Shown here one piece after another: positions 10,904 to 21,917 of a stretch of DNA of 64,000 nucleotides. The stretch is taken from NCBI GenBank assembly GCA_032690845.1, contig CM064424.1, positions 31,606,228 to 31,670,227 on the forward strand. Reading direction: 5' to 3'. The DNA is from Eleusine coracana subsp. coracana (Eukaryota; Streptophyta; Magnoliopsida; Poales; Poaceae). How positions within the stretch are numbered: position 1 is the stretch's first letter; each line of letters begins with the position of its first letter. The position numbers were made by a program, and so were the translations under genes. The notes beneath the pieces are model-generated. The model was given only the letters and a program-made list of their open reading frames with translations, did no database searches and was not told the origin of the DNA.

Positions 10904-11516
10904 TGAAAGGACCGAGTGACCAAGAGGGGGGGGGGGTAAATCGAGAACTCACACTATTTTCCTCGATGGTGAGATTCTTCTCTATGAGAAGATCAAGGGT
11001 GACGTAGAATAGCTTGCTACTAGGGAGCAAGGTGAGGATCTTCTCGACTATCACAATCTTGGGAAGCTTGAAAGATTCTTCATTTGTTTCAATCTTGTCC
11101 ACAATACCTCGCAAGCGAATAAGAGAGTCAAGTAAGTCCTCATTATCATTAGCACAAAAAGCAAAGGACTCCCCAACAAGAGAATCACTAGCAAGATCAA
11201 GAGGCACACTATCATCAATCCTAGTCATGCTAGTGGAGCAAGCAAGATCAAGAGAACCAACATCATCAATCATCACATTAGGCAAACTAGTAGAGCAACC
11301 TATCAAGTTATCACTAGAAAAATCAAGGCACACACTAGAACTAGGCACATCTAAACAATCATCATACACGTGATTACTAGTGAAAGTATTGGCAAAGTCC
11401 ACAAGAGTATCCATCAACTCATCCGAGATCATGGCATTTTGGTATCTTTTAAAGCAATCCTTCCATGAGCCATGACCCAACCCCGAATGGATGGCATCCC
11501 AACTCAATACGGTCAC
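10869..11516 (-). CDS. Acidic ORF in the SIRE-like derivative, function unknown
   Basis: An open minus-strand frame of 215 codons starts just inside the primer-binding site and reads through the 3' LTR remnant. It is rich in D, S and L with repeated SLDLA/PLDLAS-type units and has no zinc knuckle, protease or gag motif that I recognise. It does not resemble the gag of the SIRE-like element at 20101-30161. It sits where gag would be, so it may be the internal sequence of a non-autonomous SIRE relative. Coding capacity could also be fortuitous. Confidence 0.4.
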   Translation of the reverse strand: MTVLSWDAIHSGLGHGSWKDCFKRYQNAMISDELMDTLVDFANTFTSNHVYDDCLDVPSSSVCLDFSSDNLIGCSTSLPNVMIDDVGSLDLACSTSMTRIDDSVPLDLASDSLVGESFAFCANDNEDLLDSLIRLRGIVDKIETNEESFKLPKIVIVEKILTLLPSSKLFYVTLDLLIEKNLTIEENSVSSRFTPPPSWSLGPFTCIMPRGVSRT

Positions 11517-11550
11517 TACTCAAGGCAGTTAAGCCCTATGATGAGCACTT

Positions 11551-11564
11551 GGCTCTGATAACAC
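11551..11564 (-). other. Primer-binding site, initiator-Met type
   Basis: The minus strand reads gtgttatcagagcc next to the LTR end at 11566, one change from the usual TGGTATCAGAGC core. It orients the SIRE-like derivative on the minus strand. Confidence 0.75.
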
Positions 11565-11565
11565 T

Positions 11566-13010
11566 TGAAAGGACCGAGTGACTGAGAGGGGGGAGGGTGA
11601 ATCAGGAACTTGCACTATGTACCAAATTCGCCAATTACTAAAACCGACCACTCAAACAACTCCTACACAAATCTAGTGGTGATCACACTAGCAAGATAAG
11701 AGCTCTACAAAAGGAACAACAACCTATGCATACTAGTGAATCACACAAGGCAATACAACTCCTATGCAAGCTAGTAGTGAAGCAATACGGAAGCACAAAA
11801 ACAAGCTAGCAAAGGAGCCAACTCATGCAAAGCTACTAGATCAACAAGTACAAGATAAGCACACAAGCATGAGTAGCACAATACATACAAGGGTAAGCAA
11901 TCAAGCCAACGCAGCTCCTATACATGTTAGTGATCAAGTACGGAAGCTCAAACACTACTAGCAAGCAAGAAGCCTATTCATGTAGGTCTACAAGGTAATC
12001 AACTAGAACAAGGCAAGCACACAAGCATGAATAGCACGGTATGTAAATGTGGAAAGTAATGCATCAAAGTAAAAGTAGAGTAACAGATGGCTCTTGATTT
12101 TTTTCCGAGGTCTTGGAAGGATGGCGCCTTCCCCTACTCCTCGTTGGACCACTCCCGCTGGAGTCCTGGTCCCTCTCGCCACCAAGTGGAGTTCTCGCCC
12201 ACGAGCTCGCAATCACTCTCGGAGTGAATACACGGTGCGCGTCACCGCTGCCACCAAGGCATAAGCTCGTCTCCTACGAGAATTTGCCAAAATCTTCGAG
12301 TCGACGCGGGCGCTCACTATTGATGCCCCTATCCCGACGGGCTCAACCTATGTACAAACCTGTGATGGCCTTCACAACCAATCACGAAAGGCTCGATCAC
12401 CGACACCTAACCGGTCTAGGTCTCACCATAGACCAAGAGTAATAGCTTAGATCACACCCTCAAGGATACCCTAGCCTTAGATGTGCAAGATGCTCAAGTT
12501 ACTCTCACTAGCACTATCAAGATATGCAACATCTCCTCCTAGTGCTCTCCTCTTTTCTCTTGGACCTTTCCAAATGCTCTCAGGTATTCCACTTGCCAAG
12601 AGAAGTCTCCGAGACCCCAGCAACAAAGTTATATAGGCTTCCAACCTCCAATTAGCCATTGCTCCATGAAATAAGCTTTCTGGGCTTACTGACCGGACTG
12701 TCCGGTCACTGCAGTCTTCAGCTTCAATGGCTCTAGATTTTCTATTCACTTAGTGACCGTATAGTCCGGCCTCCACTAACCCCTTTGTTCGGTCACTCTA
12801 TCTAGAAGCTGAAACTTCTTGTCCTCGTTTGACTTTGTTGCCCGGCTTCTTCGAACAGCTACTTGGCTTCTCCATTGTCACCTAGTGCCTGTGATTTCAC
12901 CAAGCATTCATGCACATCACCGACTAGACATGACCAAAAAGAAATGACCTAGACGCCCTTGATAGTCTAGGTTTTCCTATGGACTCAAAGCCCTAACAAC
13001 TAGACAAGGG
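11566..13010 (-). repeat. 5' LTR of the SIRE-like derivative
   Basis: This LTR is about 1.44 kb. Its minus-strand end is well defined (ctcggtcctttca). Its start near 13010 is approximate, where gag-like sequence of the next element begins. A TATA-like cctatataac lies on the minus strand near 12630. A palindromic block gaccggac-t-gtccggtc at 12691-12707, with degenerate copies at about 12753-12770 and 12787-12797, is typical of grass SIRE-like LTRs. No gene is supported in this interval. Confidence 0.6.
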
Positions 13011-13800
13011 TTAGGCGTAATGACATAGAGTAGATGATGATGGCATTCCAAACATACTTGGTTCCACATTAGGCATAATACTATATGTCATGTTTGGCTC
13101 TGCTGTCTCTTGTCTGTAATGTTGTGGTTGCGTATGTGGAGTAGTTCTCTGCAATATTATCCTGCTAGGTGTTCTTTCCATTGTACAACTATCAGCAATC
13201 TTCAGAGTCGGAGAATCCTCGGAAGACGACGGCTCTGAACCTAAAACAGGATGTGTTGTGCTTGCACCATGTTGCGGTGAATTAGACGCTTCAATTGCAG
13301 GCCGAGGAATATTCCCAGAAGCATGGAAATACATTAGCCCATGACCTGAATCTTCATATATGCAACCCTCCACATTCTGAATGATCAAGGTTCTCAATGT
13401 GTTAACCAATACAGGCGTCTTATTCATTAACGCGTGTTGTATAGCCGTATGAATCATACTATTCGAGGTTGCCTCATCAATAGCCTCTGTTGACTTGTTG
13501 GCAACTTACTCTTCTGTTCCATCTTCCATCAAGGCGACAACTGGTAATTTTTCCTATGTACGATCTTGTCGTTCCTGGTCTTTCTTAAGGTCCCCAATAG
13601 AAGGTTTTCGTACTTAGCCATTCTCTGATTAATTTGTGCATCTGTCTCATCATTTAGATCATCTTTATTGATAGGCAGCATGATCTCCACCTTTAGATCA
13701 GAACCAACATCATATTTAGGAGGAGGAGTACCGCCTTTTGACATTTTGAGTTCAGACATGTTATGGCTCTTTGATGTTCTTTGTGTCCCACCGAGCATGC
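13011..13800 (-). pseudogene. gag: Tat-like gag N-terminal remnant
   Basis: Minus-strand segments 13798-13529 and 13457-13011 follow the primer-binding site directly, as gag should. The first has MSKGGTPPPKYDVGSDLKVE and a charged helix (INQRMAKYENLLLGTLRK). The second is Ser/Pro/Thr-rich with IQNVEGCIYEDSGHGLMYF. I recognise this only as the leader part of gag in Tat-like grass elements, and no capsid or zinc-knuckle motif remains. A stop interrupts the two parts near 13510. The 3' side is cut at about 13010 by the SIRE-like LTR. Confidence 0.6.
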
Positions 13801-13805
13801 CAAAA
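13785..13805 (-). other. Primer-binding site of the Tat-like LTR array
   Basis: The minus strand reads ttttggcatgctcggtgggac beside the LTR end TCAACA. The same block recurs beside the second and third LTR copies (near 19417-19443 and 30366-30388), which marks each copy as having a 5'-LTR-type junction. Confidence 0.7.
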
Positions 13806-14052
13806 AGTTTGTTGACACGAAAATCACCACGTGTGACCTGGGAGATCTTCTTAACTCGGATTCAAGCTCAATATGAGAAACCAAGGTGTGCCAGTCAATT
13901 TTCCGTTTAAACCAAGAAAGAAACAAACGATTAAATGTCATGGGTCACCGGCCCAGGATAGGCCAATGAAGAAAGCCGATAGTCACTCTTCATGGAACCA
14001 GTCGATGCTATTATAAGAATAAAGATACCATAATATAAACTAATCAGCTGAT

Positions 14053-15577
14053 TGTTGATGGTCCTTAAATGCTAAATCTGACCATCAAATCCTTATGTAA
14101 ATAACATAAAAGGAATAAACAACATAGTGGTAGAAGTTTATTATTAACAATTTCCACGAGTTTTGGTGAGATATGTGTTTGCAGGTATAAAAGAGCCAAA
14201 ATATGCAAAAATATGAAGAAACGCCCCATCGGCCGATCTTGCCGTAAAACAACTGGCTGACAGGGTCGTATGAGGCTGAAATCAGGGCCCAGGAAGGGTC
14301 ATGACGGCTGAAATCTGAACCCAGCCGACAAGGTTATATCATGCTGAAATCAGCCACCCGGCTAGTCAAAACAGTGTCATTATCCGACCCGGCCGATTCT
14401 GCAAAACACTCCACCATGAAGTTGTTTTCTCCTCCCAGACCAAAAGTAATGGAATATGGCTAAGGAAAAAGGTTCCATGAGTGGCCTAACCGGGAGAAGT
14501 CATGAGGCGACCCGGAGGGGGTCGGCACCCGGCCCAGGCCACCGCCCGGCCTGGCCTGCCACCCGGCCTCCCTTGCCGCCCGGCCTCCTATGCCACCTAG
14601 CCTCCCTTGCCGCCTGGCCTGGCCTGCCGCCTGGCCTGGGTTGGCCACCCAGGGTTGCCAGCCCATGAGGCCTACCGACCCTAAACCGAGAAAGTCGGCA
14701 CAAACCGACCCAGGAACTATCATCAAGACAAGATCTGAACCAACCAACCAACTCCATCCAATGGCTGCCCAGCTTGGCCTGCCACCCGGCGTGGCCTACC
14801 GCCCGGCGGGGGAAATTTTGCCCACCGACTCTCCTTCACCTACAAGTCAACGCCAACCCTTTGCCACCTATAAATAGAGAGGGAATTTAGCATAAACAAG
14901 AAAAAACACACAAATAAGGAGTTTAGAGCTCCACTCAAAATGCTTTAGCACTGCCAAAGTGCTTAGAAAATAGGGAGAGAGTGAGGGAGAGTTCGGGGAA
15001 GCGCCGGGCTTGTCGGCGATCTTCCCCACACTCGTACCTCAGCGGATGCTTTCCTTTCAAGTAAGTGTTCGTGATTTCTCTTTGGTATTTAAGTTTCCTA
15101 TTTAAGTAGTTCTTTCCTTTATTTCTTACGGGATCATCGCTCTATTTAGTTATAGTATCTTAGTCTTCTATAAGCGTGGTACCAAGACTAGGATAGTAAT
15201 TGATAGCGTAGATGTGATGTCTAGGCTAGAGGTTACCTTTGTTTGCTGCATGCCCCACAATTTGTAGAGGTAGTCGATAGGTGGTGACAGCCCTATCCGG
15301 CCATAGTAATCCTCCTTGTATGGATTGGTTTAGAAGAATAATACACACACCTTCCCCGAGATTTGATAACCTGGAATACTTCTAGGTGAAGTGCTACATT
15401 GGTATCCATGCGCTTGTGGATTTATTTGTGATCGTAAGAAATACCACCAAGCATTTCTGGCGCCGTTGCCAGGGATAGTAATATTTCTGGTGCGACGTTA
15501 AGAAGTTTCAACAAGCATTTCTGGCGCCATTGCCGGGGATAGTAATATTTCTGGTGCGACGTTAAGAAGTGTCAATA
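14053..15577 (+). repeat. Left LTR of the LARD-like element
   Basis: The LTR begins TGTTGATGGTCC. A TATA box cacctataaatag lies at about 14866-14878. It contains a GC-rich minisatellite (see 14530-14645) and, at its 3' end, two 64-bp units that each carry an extra primer-binding-site copy. The end gtgtcaata corresponds to gtgtcaaca in the right LTR. Confidence 0.85.
14530..14645 (+). repeat. GC-rich minisatellite inside the LTR
   Basis: Imperfect units of the type ggcctcccttgccgccc are repeated in tandem. The right LTR carries a shorter version at about 17600-17695, so unit number has changed since insertion. Overlapping proline- and glycine-rich frames here are by-products of the repeat. 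Confidence 0.7.
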
Positions 15578-15603
15578 AGCATTTCTGGCGCCGTTGCCGG
15601 TGA
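15458..15603 (+). repeat. Three primer-binding-site copies at 64-bp spacing
   Basis: The motif tggcgccgttgcc begins at 15458, 15522 (one change) and 15586, exactly 64 bp apart, separated by the block atagtaatatttctggtgcg plus acgttaagaag. The first two lie inside the LTR as judged from the right LTR, which has copies at 18671 and 18735, also 64 bp apart. Only the third stands in the normal position after the LTR. Confidence 0.9.
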
Positions 15604-17122
15604 ACGGTTGTTGTATCATCTTCGAACCTTGTTCGTCCTTGTATCTTCTTCAAATAAAGCAGCCAGGTACAAGATTAAGTATGGGGGAGTCCTTCAAGAT
15701 TTTCAAAGCACAAACAATGCAAGGTCTCCCACCGACACATTGCACAATGTTGCTTAAGCCAACACGTCAAGGTCGAGGTGACTGGTCTCCAAGCAACATC
15801 GACCAACCGACAAGAACAATCGACGCAAGGTTGCTGCTCCTAAGCTTCCACATCTTCCATAGCGATGATTTGCACACTCTATCCCTTTCCTCCTAGTTTC
15901 CAAGTTAAATCAATCTTATCTTGAATCAATCATAAAAATTTAACTAGAAAACTAAAATGAACCTTGTGGAAGCCTCATTTTATGCTTCTATTTGGTTGCC
16001 TTGCATGCTCCTTATTCCTAGTTCATAGACTAGTTTCTTGTGAACTACATCTTTAGGAAAGCATGTCACCAAGGTAGTTGATGAATGAGATATGGTTTGA
16101 CGAAATGAATCTTTCTCTTATGCTTGATGTGCTTGGGAATTTTTCTTACTAAAATTAAAATCAATAACTTGACTCCTCAATGATTATTTCTTGCTGCCAA
16201 AGCCATATGATGAACTCATTGAAAACCTTATGCATATGCTACTTGTTGTTTTATTGAACTTTGTCAAATTGCTGTGACTCTTGTGAGTTACTTTTTATGA
16301 CTTCTTGATCAATATTATGTGCACATCACTTTGCTAAAACTTCTTCACTGGAAGTTAGTACCACCACATCCATCATCCATGTGCTATTTCTTCTACACTG
16401 GAAGATAGCATTTCCATGACAATCATCCATCCATTAAATAAAGTACTCCACAGTATTCTAATGAACTCCCTCTCCAAATATCCTTGTAAAAGAGACATGG
16501 GTTATTCATAAAAAAAAGGTGAAAGAAAAGGTTGAAAAAAAGATAGAGAAAGAATTAGCCCATGTTCTTAAATGCCTATCCAATACAAGGGAGGGAGCAT
16601 CCAAAAAAAAAGGGGGAGTATTCACATTCAACCATTTCCCATCCACATATCCACATGTGCACATGCTTGATCAAAAATTCATGAATTGTTCTTCATGGAT
16701 CCGGTTTTTTGACTTAGTGATTCATGAGACACAAGTATGCCTCTCTTTTACCCCAATTTTGAGCTCCACATAAAGCCATATTTAGAAGTAGGATGAAATG
16801 AGGCAATGTCAAATGCCCTGGTGATGAACCATACACATTGAGCAATTCGAGAGAATCATTTGATGAGTACAGCTATTATTTGTTTTGAAAATATTTTCAA
16901 AAAAACCCAAGATACATAGCAGAATGAGTGAAGATGATTAGAGTCCAGACCATTTCATCCTTCAACCACCCAAGGTAACATGATAGTCACTATAAAAAGT
17001 TCATAGGTACATGTATGACTTGGAATAATTTGCATGCTATCATCATACCAATTGAAGTTATGATCCACCTTAGTCTTAAAACCTTTACTCGAGGACGAGC
17101 AAAGGCAAAGTGTGGGGGAGTT
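15578..17122 (+). other. Non-coding interior of the LARD-like element
   Basis: About 1.5 kb is without a supported gene. It holds the leader after the primer-binding site, AT-rich sequence, two near-repeats of a ttcttcactggaag/ttctacactggaag type around 16340-16400, and the ctcgaggacgagcaaagg block at about 17087-17106 before the polypurine tract. No gag, protease, RT or integrase motif was found in any frame. Confidence 0.8.
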
Positions 17123-18790
17123 TGTTGACCGTCCTTAAATGCTAAATCTGACCATCAAATCCTTTCATAAATAACATAACAGGAATAAACAACATAGTGG
17201 TAGAAGTTTATTATTAACAATTTCCATGAGTTTTGGTGAGATATGTGTTTGCACGTATAAAAGAGCCAAAATATGTAAAAACATGAAGAAACGCCCCATC
17301 GGTCGATCCTGCCGTAAAACAGCTGGCCGATAGGGTCGTATGAGGCTGAAGTCAGGGCCCAGGAAGGGTCGTGACGGCTGAAATCAGAACCCAGCCGACA
17401 AGGTCATATCAGGCTGAAATCAGCCACCCAGCTAGTCAAAATAGAGTCCTCATCCGACCCGGCCGATTCTACAAAACACTCCACCATGAAGCTATTTTCT
17501 CCTCCCAAACCAAAAGTAATGGAATATGGCTAAGGAAAAAGGTTCCACGAGTGGCCTAACCGGGAGAAGTCATGAGGCGACCCGGAGGGGGTCGGCACCC
17601 GGCCCAGGCCGCCGCCTGGCCTAACCTGTCTCCCAGCCTCCCTTGCCGCCCGGCCTCCCTTGCCGCCCGGCCTGGCCTGCTGCCCGGCCTGGGTTGGCCA
17701 CCCAGGGTTGCCAACCCATGAGGCCTACCGACCCAAAAATGAGAAAGCCGACGCAAACTGACCCAGGACCCGTCATCAAGACAAGATCTGAACCAACCAA
17801 AGACAAGTTGGTCGGGAACCGACTTCATCCAACGGCCACCCGACCTGGCCTGCCGCCCGGCAGGGGAAATTTTGCCCACCGACTCTCCTTCACCTACAAG
17901 TACTCGCCAACCCTTTGCCACCTATAAATAGAGGGGGAATTCGGCATAAACAAGAAAAAACACACATGAAAAGAGTTTAGAGCTCCACTCAAAAGGCTTT
18001 AGCATTGCCAAAGTGCTTAGAAAATAGGGAGAGAGTGAGGGAGAGTTTAGGGAAGCGCCGGGCTTGTTGGTGATCTTCCCCACACTTGTACCTTAGCGGA
18101 TGCTTTCCTTTCAAGTAAGTGTTCGTGATCTCTCTTTGGTATTTAAGTTTCCTATTTAAGTAGTTCTTTCCTTTATTGCTTACGGGATCATTGCTCTATT
18201 TAGTTAGAGTATCTTAGTCTTCTATAAGCGTGGTACCAAGACTAAGATAGTAATTGATAGCGTAGACGTGGTGTCTAGGCTAGAGGTTACCTTTGTTTGC
18301 TGCGTGCCTTACGGTTTGTAGAGGTAGTCGGTAGGTGGTGACAGCCCTATCCGGCCTTAGTAATCCTCCACGTTCGGGTACATCGTAGAGCAGTTGGCCG
18401 GAGTCGCCTGTGGATGCAGGGGTAAGCCGGTGCCCGAAGTAAGTAGTAATTGACTGAACCTATATTATTATAGGATTCTTGACCATAGGAATCCTCTCTA
18501 CCCTCTGCCTACCATATTCTTGTTGTCCTTGCATGGATTAGTTTAGAAGAATAATACACACACGTTGCCTGAGATTCGATAACCTGGAATACTCCTAGGT
18601 GAAGTGCTACATTGGTATCCATGCACTTATGGATTTATCTATGATCGTAAGAAATACCAGCAAGTATTTCTGGCGCCGTTGCTTGGGATAGCAATATTTC
18701 TGGTGCGACATTAAGAAGTCTCAACAAGCATTTCTGGCGCCGTTGCTAGGGATAGTAATATTTTTGGTGCGATGTTAAGAAGTGTCAACA
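17123..18790 (+). repeat. Right LTR of the LARD-like element
   Basis: The LTR is 1668 bp, begins TGTTGACCGTCC and ends GTGTCAACA. A TATA box cacctataaatag lies at about 17919-17931. It matches the left LTR throughout except for the extra block at about 18369-18535 and a shorter GC-rich minisatellite. It carries two primer-binding-site copies (18671 and 18735). Confidence 0.9.
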
Positions 18791-19399
18791 CTGATTATAT
18801 CGGCTTATCAGCAAATTAAATATATAAAATACCATGCATTATTAATGACGACGAAAGATAAGCCAACAGAGCAGAGTTGATCATATAGTAATGACCAAGC
18901 CCAGACACGCTTAGTCGATAGTGTTGAGTCGATAAGACAAAGTCAATGAGTCTACAGTAACACATAGAGACTCATTCTGTTGATAGTGCTATGTCGATAA
19001 ATCTACTAGCTGGTACTACAAACATGCTTCAAAATCATAGATCTATCTTATTATGATAAGGGGGCAAACAAGTCACAACATAACAGATATAATCCGATTA
19101 AGCACTAGAAAGTCAATTGAACCGTGATAACCTATCGGCTAAACATCCCGATAGAACTCTATTGACTCTACATTTAAACAAATCGAATTTAGCCCTATTA
19201 ACCCAGTAAGAGATTAGAATTGATAAAACCTTACTGATTCGAACAGATCGAACCTAATCAAGATAGTGTTCAAACACGGTAAATTGAGATAGATTAAAGC
19301 TATTTATAGATAAAACCGATAGAATGACTAAAATAATAGATCCAAACTATACTCATAAAACCTACTAAAAATTGCAATAGATCGGACTCAACCAAGGCA

Positions 19400-19446
19400 G
19401 TGTCTCTTTGAAGTTCTTTGTGTCCCACCGAGCATGCCAAAAAGGG
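19400..19446 (-). other. 47-bp spacer with primer-binding site between LTR copies A and B
   Basis: The spacer contains gtcccaccgagcatgcc (the primer-binding site in reverse) and a tttgaagttcttt block. The same sequence borders the gag at 13770-13805 and lies between copies B and C (30345-30391). No polypurine tract is present, so copy A lacks the junction expected of a 3' LTR. Confidence 0.75.
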
Positions 19447-20100
19447 TGTTGACACGAAAATCGCCACGTGTTACCTGGGAGATCTGCTTAACTCCAGTGC
19501 AAGCTCAATACAAGAAACCAATGCGTGCCAGTAGATTTTCCCTGCAAACCGACAAAGAAACAAAGGATCAAATTTCATGGGTCACCGGCCCAGGACAGGC
19601 CGATGAAGAAAGCCGATAGTCACTATCCATGGAACCAGCCAATGCTATTATAAGAATAAAGATAACATAATATAAAATAATCAGCTGATTATATCAGCTA
19701 ATCGGCAAATTAAATATATAAAATACCATGCATTATTAATGCCGATGGAAAATAAGCCAACAGAGCAGAGTCGATCATATAGTAATGACCAAGTCCAGAC
19801 ACGCTCAGTCCATAGAACAAAGTCGATGAGTCTACAGTAACACGTAGAAACTCATTCTGTTGATAGTGCTAAGTCGATAGATCTACTAGCTGGTAGTGCA
19901 AACATGCTTCAAAATCATAGATCTATCTTATTATGATAATGTGGCAAACAACTAACAACATATCTGATATAATCTGATTAAGCACTAGAAAGTCGATTGA
20001 ACCATGATAACCTATCGGCTAAACATCCCGATAGAACTTTATTGAGTCTACCTTTAATAGATTGAATCTAGCCCTATTAACCTAGTAAGAGATCAGAATC

Positions 20101-21854
20101 TGAGAAACCATGTGGATATGTGCCATGGTTTGCAACATATGTGATGAGTAATTGACTTGAGTGAATTTGTGTTTGAGTTGAAATGCGGGAATCTTGGGAT
20201 TGCATGAGTTTGTGCATGTCATAGTTTTGACTAACCAGAGTTGGTGGAAGTATTGGTGATATTGTAGGTTTTGGGAAATGTGTTTGCTTGTCTCATGATG
20301 TGTAGGTCACTAGAGTCGACTTGGCAGTCAACGGTGAGAGCATTGGGCACAAGTAGGGGACTTGGGGCCGGGCAATCGGGATGCCGGGTGAAGTCATGGG
20401 TGATCCACACCGTACACATGGAGAGGCAAGCAGCATGGACGGTTTTGCGGTTGAGCCTCAAAACCGTGGTGGTGATGAAGACGACATGTTGACCAAGTCA
20501 AGACGAGCGGGATGCCGATGCAAGTGACAAGGGGGCCCGATGTACAAGGACCGGGAGAGACTTGCCGGTGGTTAGGATCGCGGGGCAAGGTGACATGCGT
20601 TGACATCGAGAAGTCATGCTTTGAGAAGCGTGCAAGGCGGTTTCCCGGTTTGGGCCTCAAAACCGGTGGTAGCAATTGGAGGTGCACATGGCACCATCAC
20701 GGAGCTTGCGTCGAGGCGACGCAAAGATGTGAAGGGCCCAATGGCATTCGGGTGAAGGAAAAAGAGATGGACAAGATTGCCCTCGGTGTTTGGGTGTGTT
20801 AGGTAGACCAAGGGTAGTGTTGTCATGTGGGCAATAGACCTTGGGCCTATATAAGGAGAGGTAGGTCTGGTGGAAGAGGAGCCTCTCTTTCCCTTAGCCT
20901 TGCCTTAGGTCTTCACTCAAAGTGCTAGGAGAGGTCTTCATGCTTTAGAGGAGAGTAGTGGGTGTGTGAGATACATCTCTTGCTCTTCAAAATAGTGGGA
21001 GGAAGAGGGTGGCTTCCTAGCCATGTATCCATGTATCTTAACTTTATGAATCAATGATATGAGATTCAAATTCGTGCTCAAGTTCTTCCTCTCTCCCTAA
21101 ATTCCGAATTTCTCTTTTCCCTATTTTCAGAGCTATTTTCATGGTGATTTTTGATCTTGGTTTTGAGTGAGTTTTAGGATGGATTTGTCGGGGATCTTGG
21201 TGCTATGATGTGCTAGAACAACCCTATATAGGTCCTAGACCAAATCAAAGGCACGAGCACCTTTGATTTCAACATTTTCTCAAGTTTCCCCTTTTCAGTG
21301 TTCTTGGCACAAGATCTAAAATTCATGATGATTCCTTGTGCTTTTTGAGTGGATCTCTTTAGAGGAGTGTCGTGATGTATTGAGGATGATATGGTCCAAT
21401 TTCATGATTTTTGGAGTTCATTTGATAAGGTTTTGGCAATTTTCTTTCCCGAACAGAGCTGCTATTTTGCCCAGGACAGAACTTCTGTCAAGAACCACGA
21501 AACTTCCGTGAGTGATAGTTCTCCCGTCACCCAAAACTTTAGTGATTGATAGAACCTCTGTCGAGGGCTTTGGAACTTCCGTCGGGCACCACGGAACTTC
21601 CGTCAGGCTCAGTTTTGTGATCTCTTGGATCTTCCTTGTTTCCGTTTTCATTCCTATTGTGCTTCCGCTATGTGTTCTTTTGGTTTGAGTCATTCCTAGG
21701 GTTAGCACATCATAAGTTGGTGTGTGTAATCTTGGTGACTCGGTTAGACATTGGTTTGGGTTGTAATTGGGACATAGCCTAAGTTCTTGGGAAGAATTTT
21801 AATTGGATCCCATTCAACCCCCCCCCCCCCTCTAGTCACCTTCTCGGTCCTTCA
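20101..21854 (+). repeat. 5' LTR of the SIRE-like element
   Basis: The LTR is 1754 bp, begins TGAGAAACCATG and ends GGTCCTTCA. The TATA box cctatataagg is near 20848. A cluster of acggaacttccgt-like palindromes lies at 21480-21605, with several members exactly 21 bp apart, followed by a tract of 12 C. It is about 340 bp longer than the 3' LTR because of a block at about 20330-20720. Confidence 0.92.
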
Positions 21855-21856
21855 AT

Positions 21857-21868
21857 TGGTATCAGAGC
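21857..21868 (+). other. Primer-binding site, initiator-Met tRNA
   Basis: The sequence is a perfect tggtatcagagc, two bases after the 5' LTR, the usual plant copia form. Confidence 0.93.
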
Positions 21869-21917
21869 TGGTTTGATCAGTAGTTGATCTTCATCGGCTT
21901 TGTGGTCCGAAGGCGAC

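Larger units (their letters stand above)
10904..13010 (-). mobile_element. SIRE-like deletion derivative, minus strand
   Basis: On the minus strand the order is 5' LTR (about 13010 to 11566), a primer-binding site with the initiator-Met form, a short internal region and a 55-bp remnant of the 3' LTR (10958-10904). Both LTR ends share tgaaaggaccgagtgac followed by a G tract. The deletion runs from the internal region into the 3' LTR. Left and right flanks belong to two different Tat-like gag genes, so this is not a simple insertion and no target duplication is seen. Confidence 0.7.
14053..18790 (+). mobile_element. Non-autonomous LTR retrotransposon (LARD-like), complete
   Basis: It has two LTRs (14053-15577 and 17123-18790), a tRNA-Asp-type primer-binding site, a polypurine tract (gtgtgggggagttt, about 17110-17122) and a perfect 5-bp target duplication CTGAT at 14048-14052 and 18791-18795. 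The 1.5-kb interior has no gag or pol, so the element must have been mobilised by an autonomous relative. The ctcgaggacgagcaaagg block before the polypurine tract is shared with the element at 36165-45306. The LTRs are very similar apart from a block of about 160 bp present only in the right copy (about 18369-18535). Confidence 0.92.
13810..19399 (-). repeat. Tat-like LTR copy A, split by an insertion
   Basis: The LTR is present as 13810-14052 and 18796-19399, about 847 bp in total. On the minus strand it runs from TGCCTTGGTTGAG to GTGTCAACA. The element at 14053-18790 splits it with a perfect CTGAT duplication. Copies B and C show the uninterrupted sequence through this site (agctgattatatc-like at about 19687 and 30616), so the insertion point is confirmed by paralogous empty sites. 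Confidence 0.85.

Noticed and set aside
14456..14877. Overlapping Pro/Gly-rich frames on both strands
   Set aside because: They result from the GC-rich minisatellite in the LTR and recur with different lengths in the other LTR copy.
15458..15603. CRISPR-like direct repeats
   Set aside because: Three copies at 64-bp spacing contain primer-binding sites in a plant LTR element; spacers are themselves identical repeats.
21857..21868. tRNA gene fragment (also 59379, 46021, 57981)
   Set aside because: These are 12-14 bp primer-binding sites next to LTRs, not tRNA genes; no cloverleaf follows.
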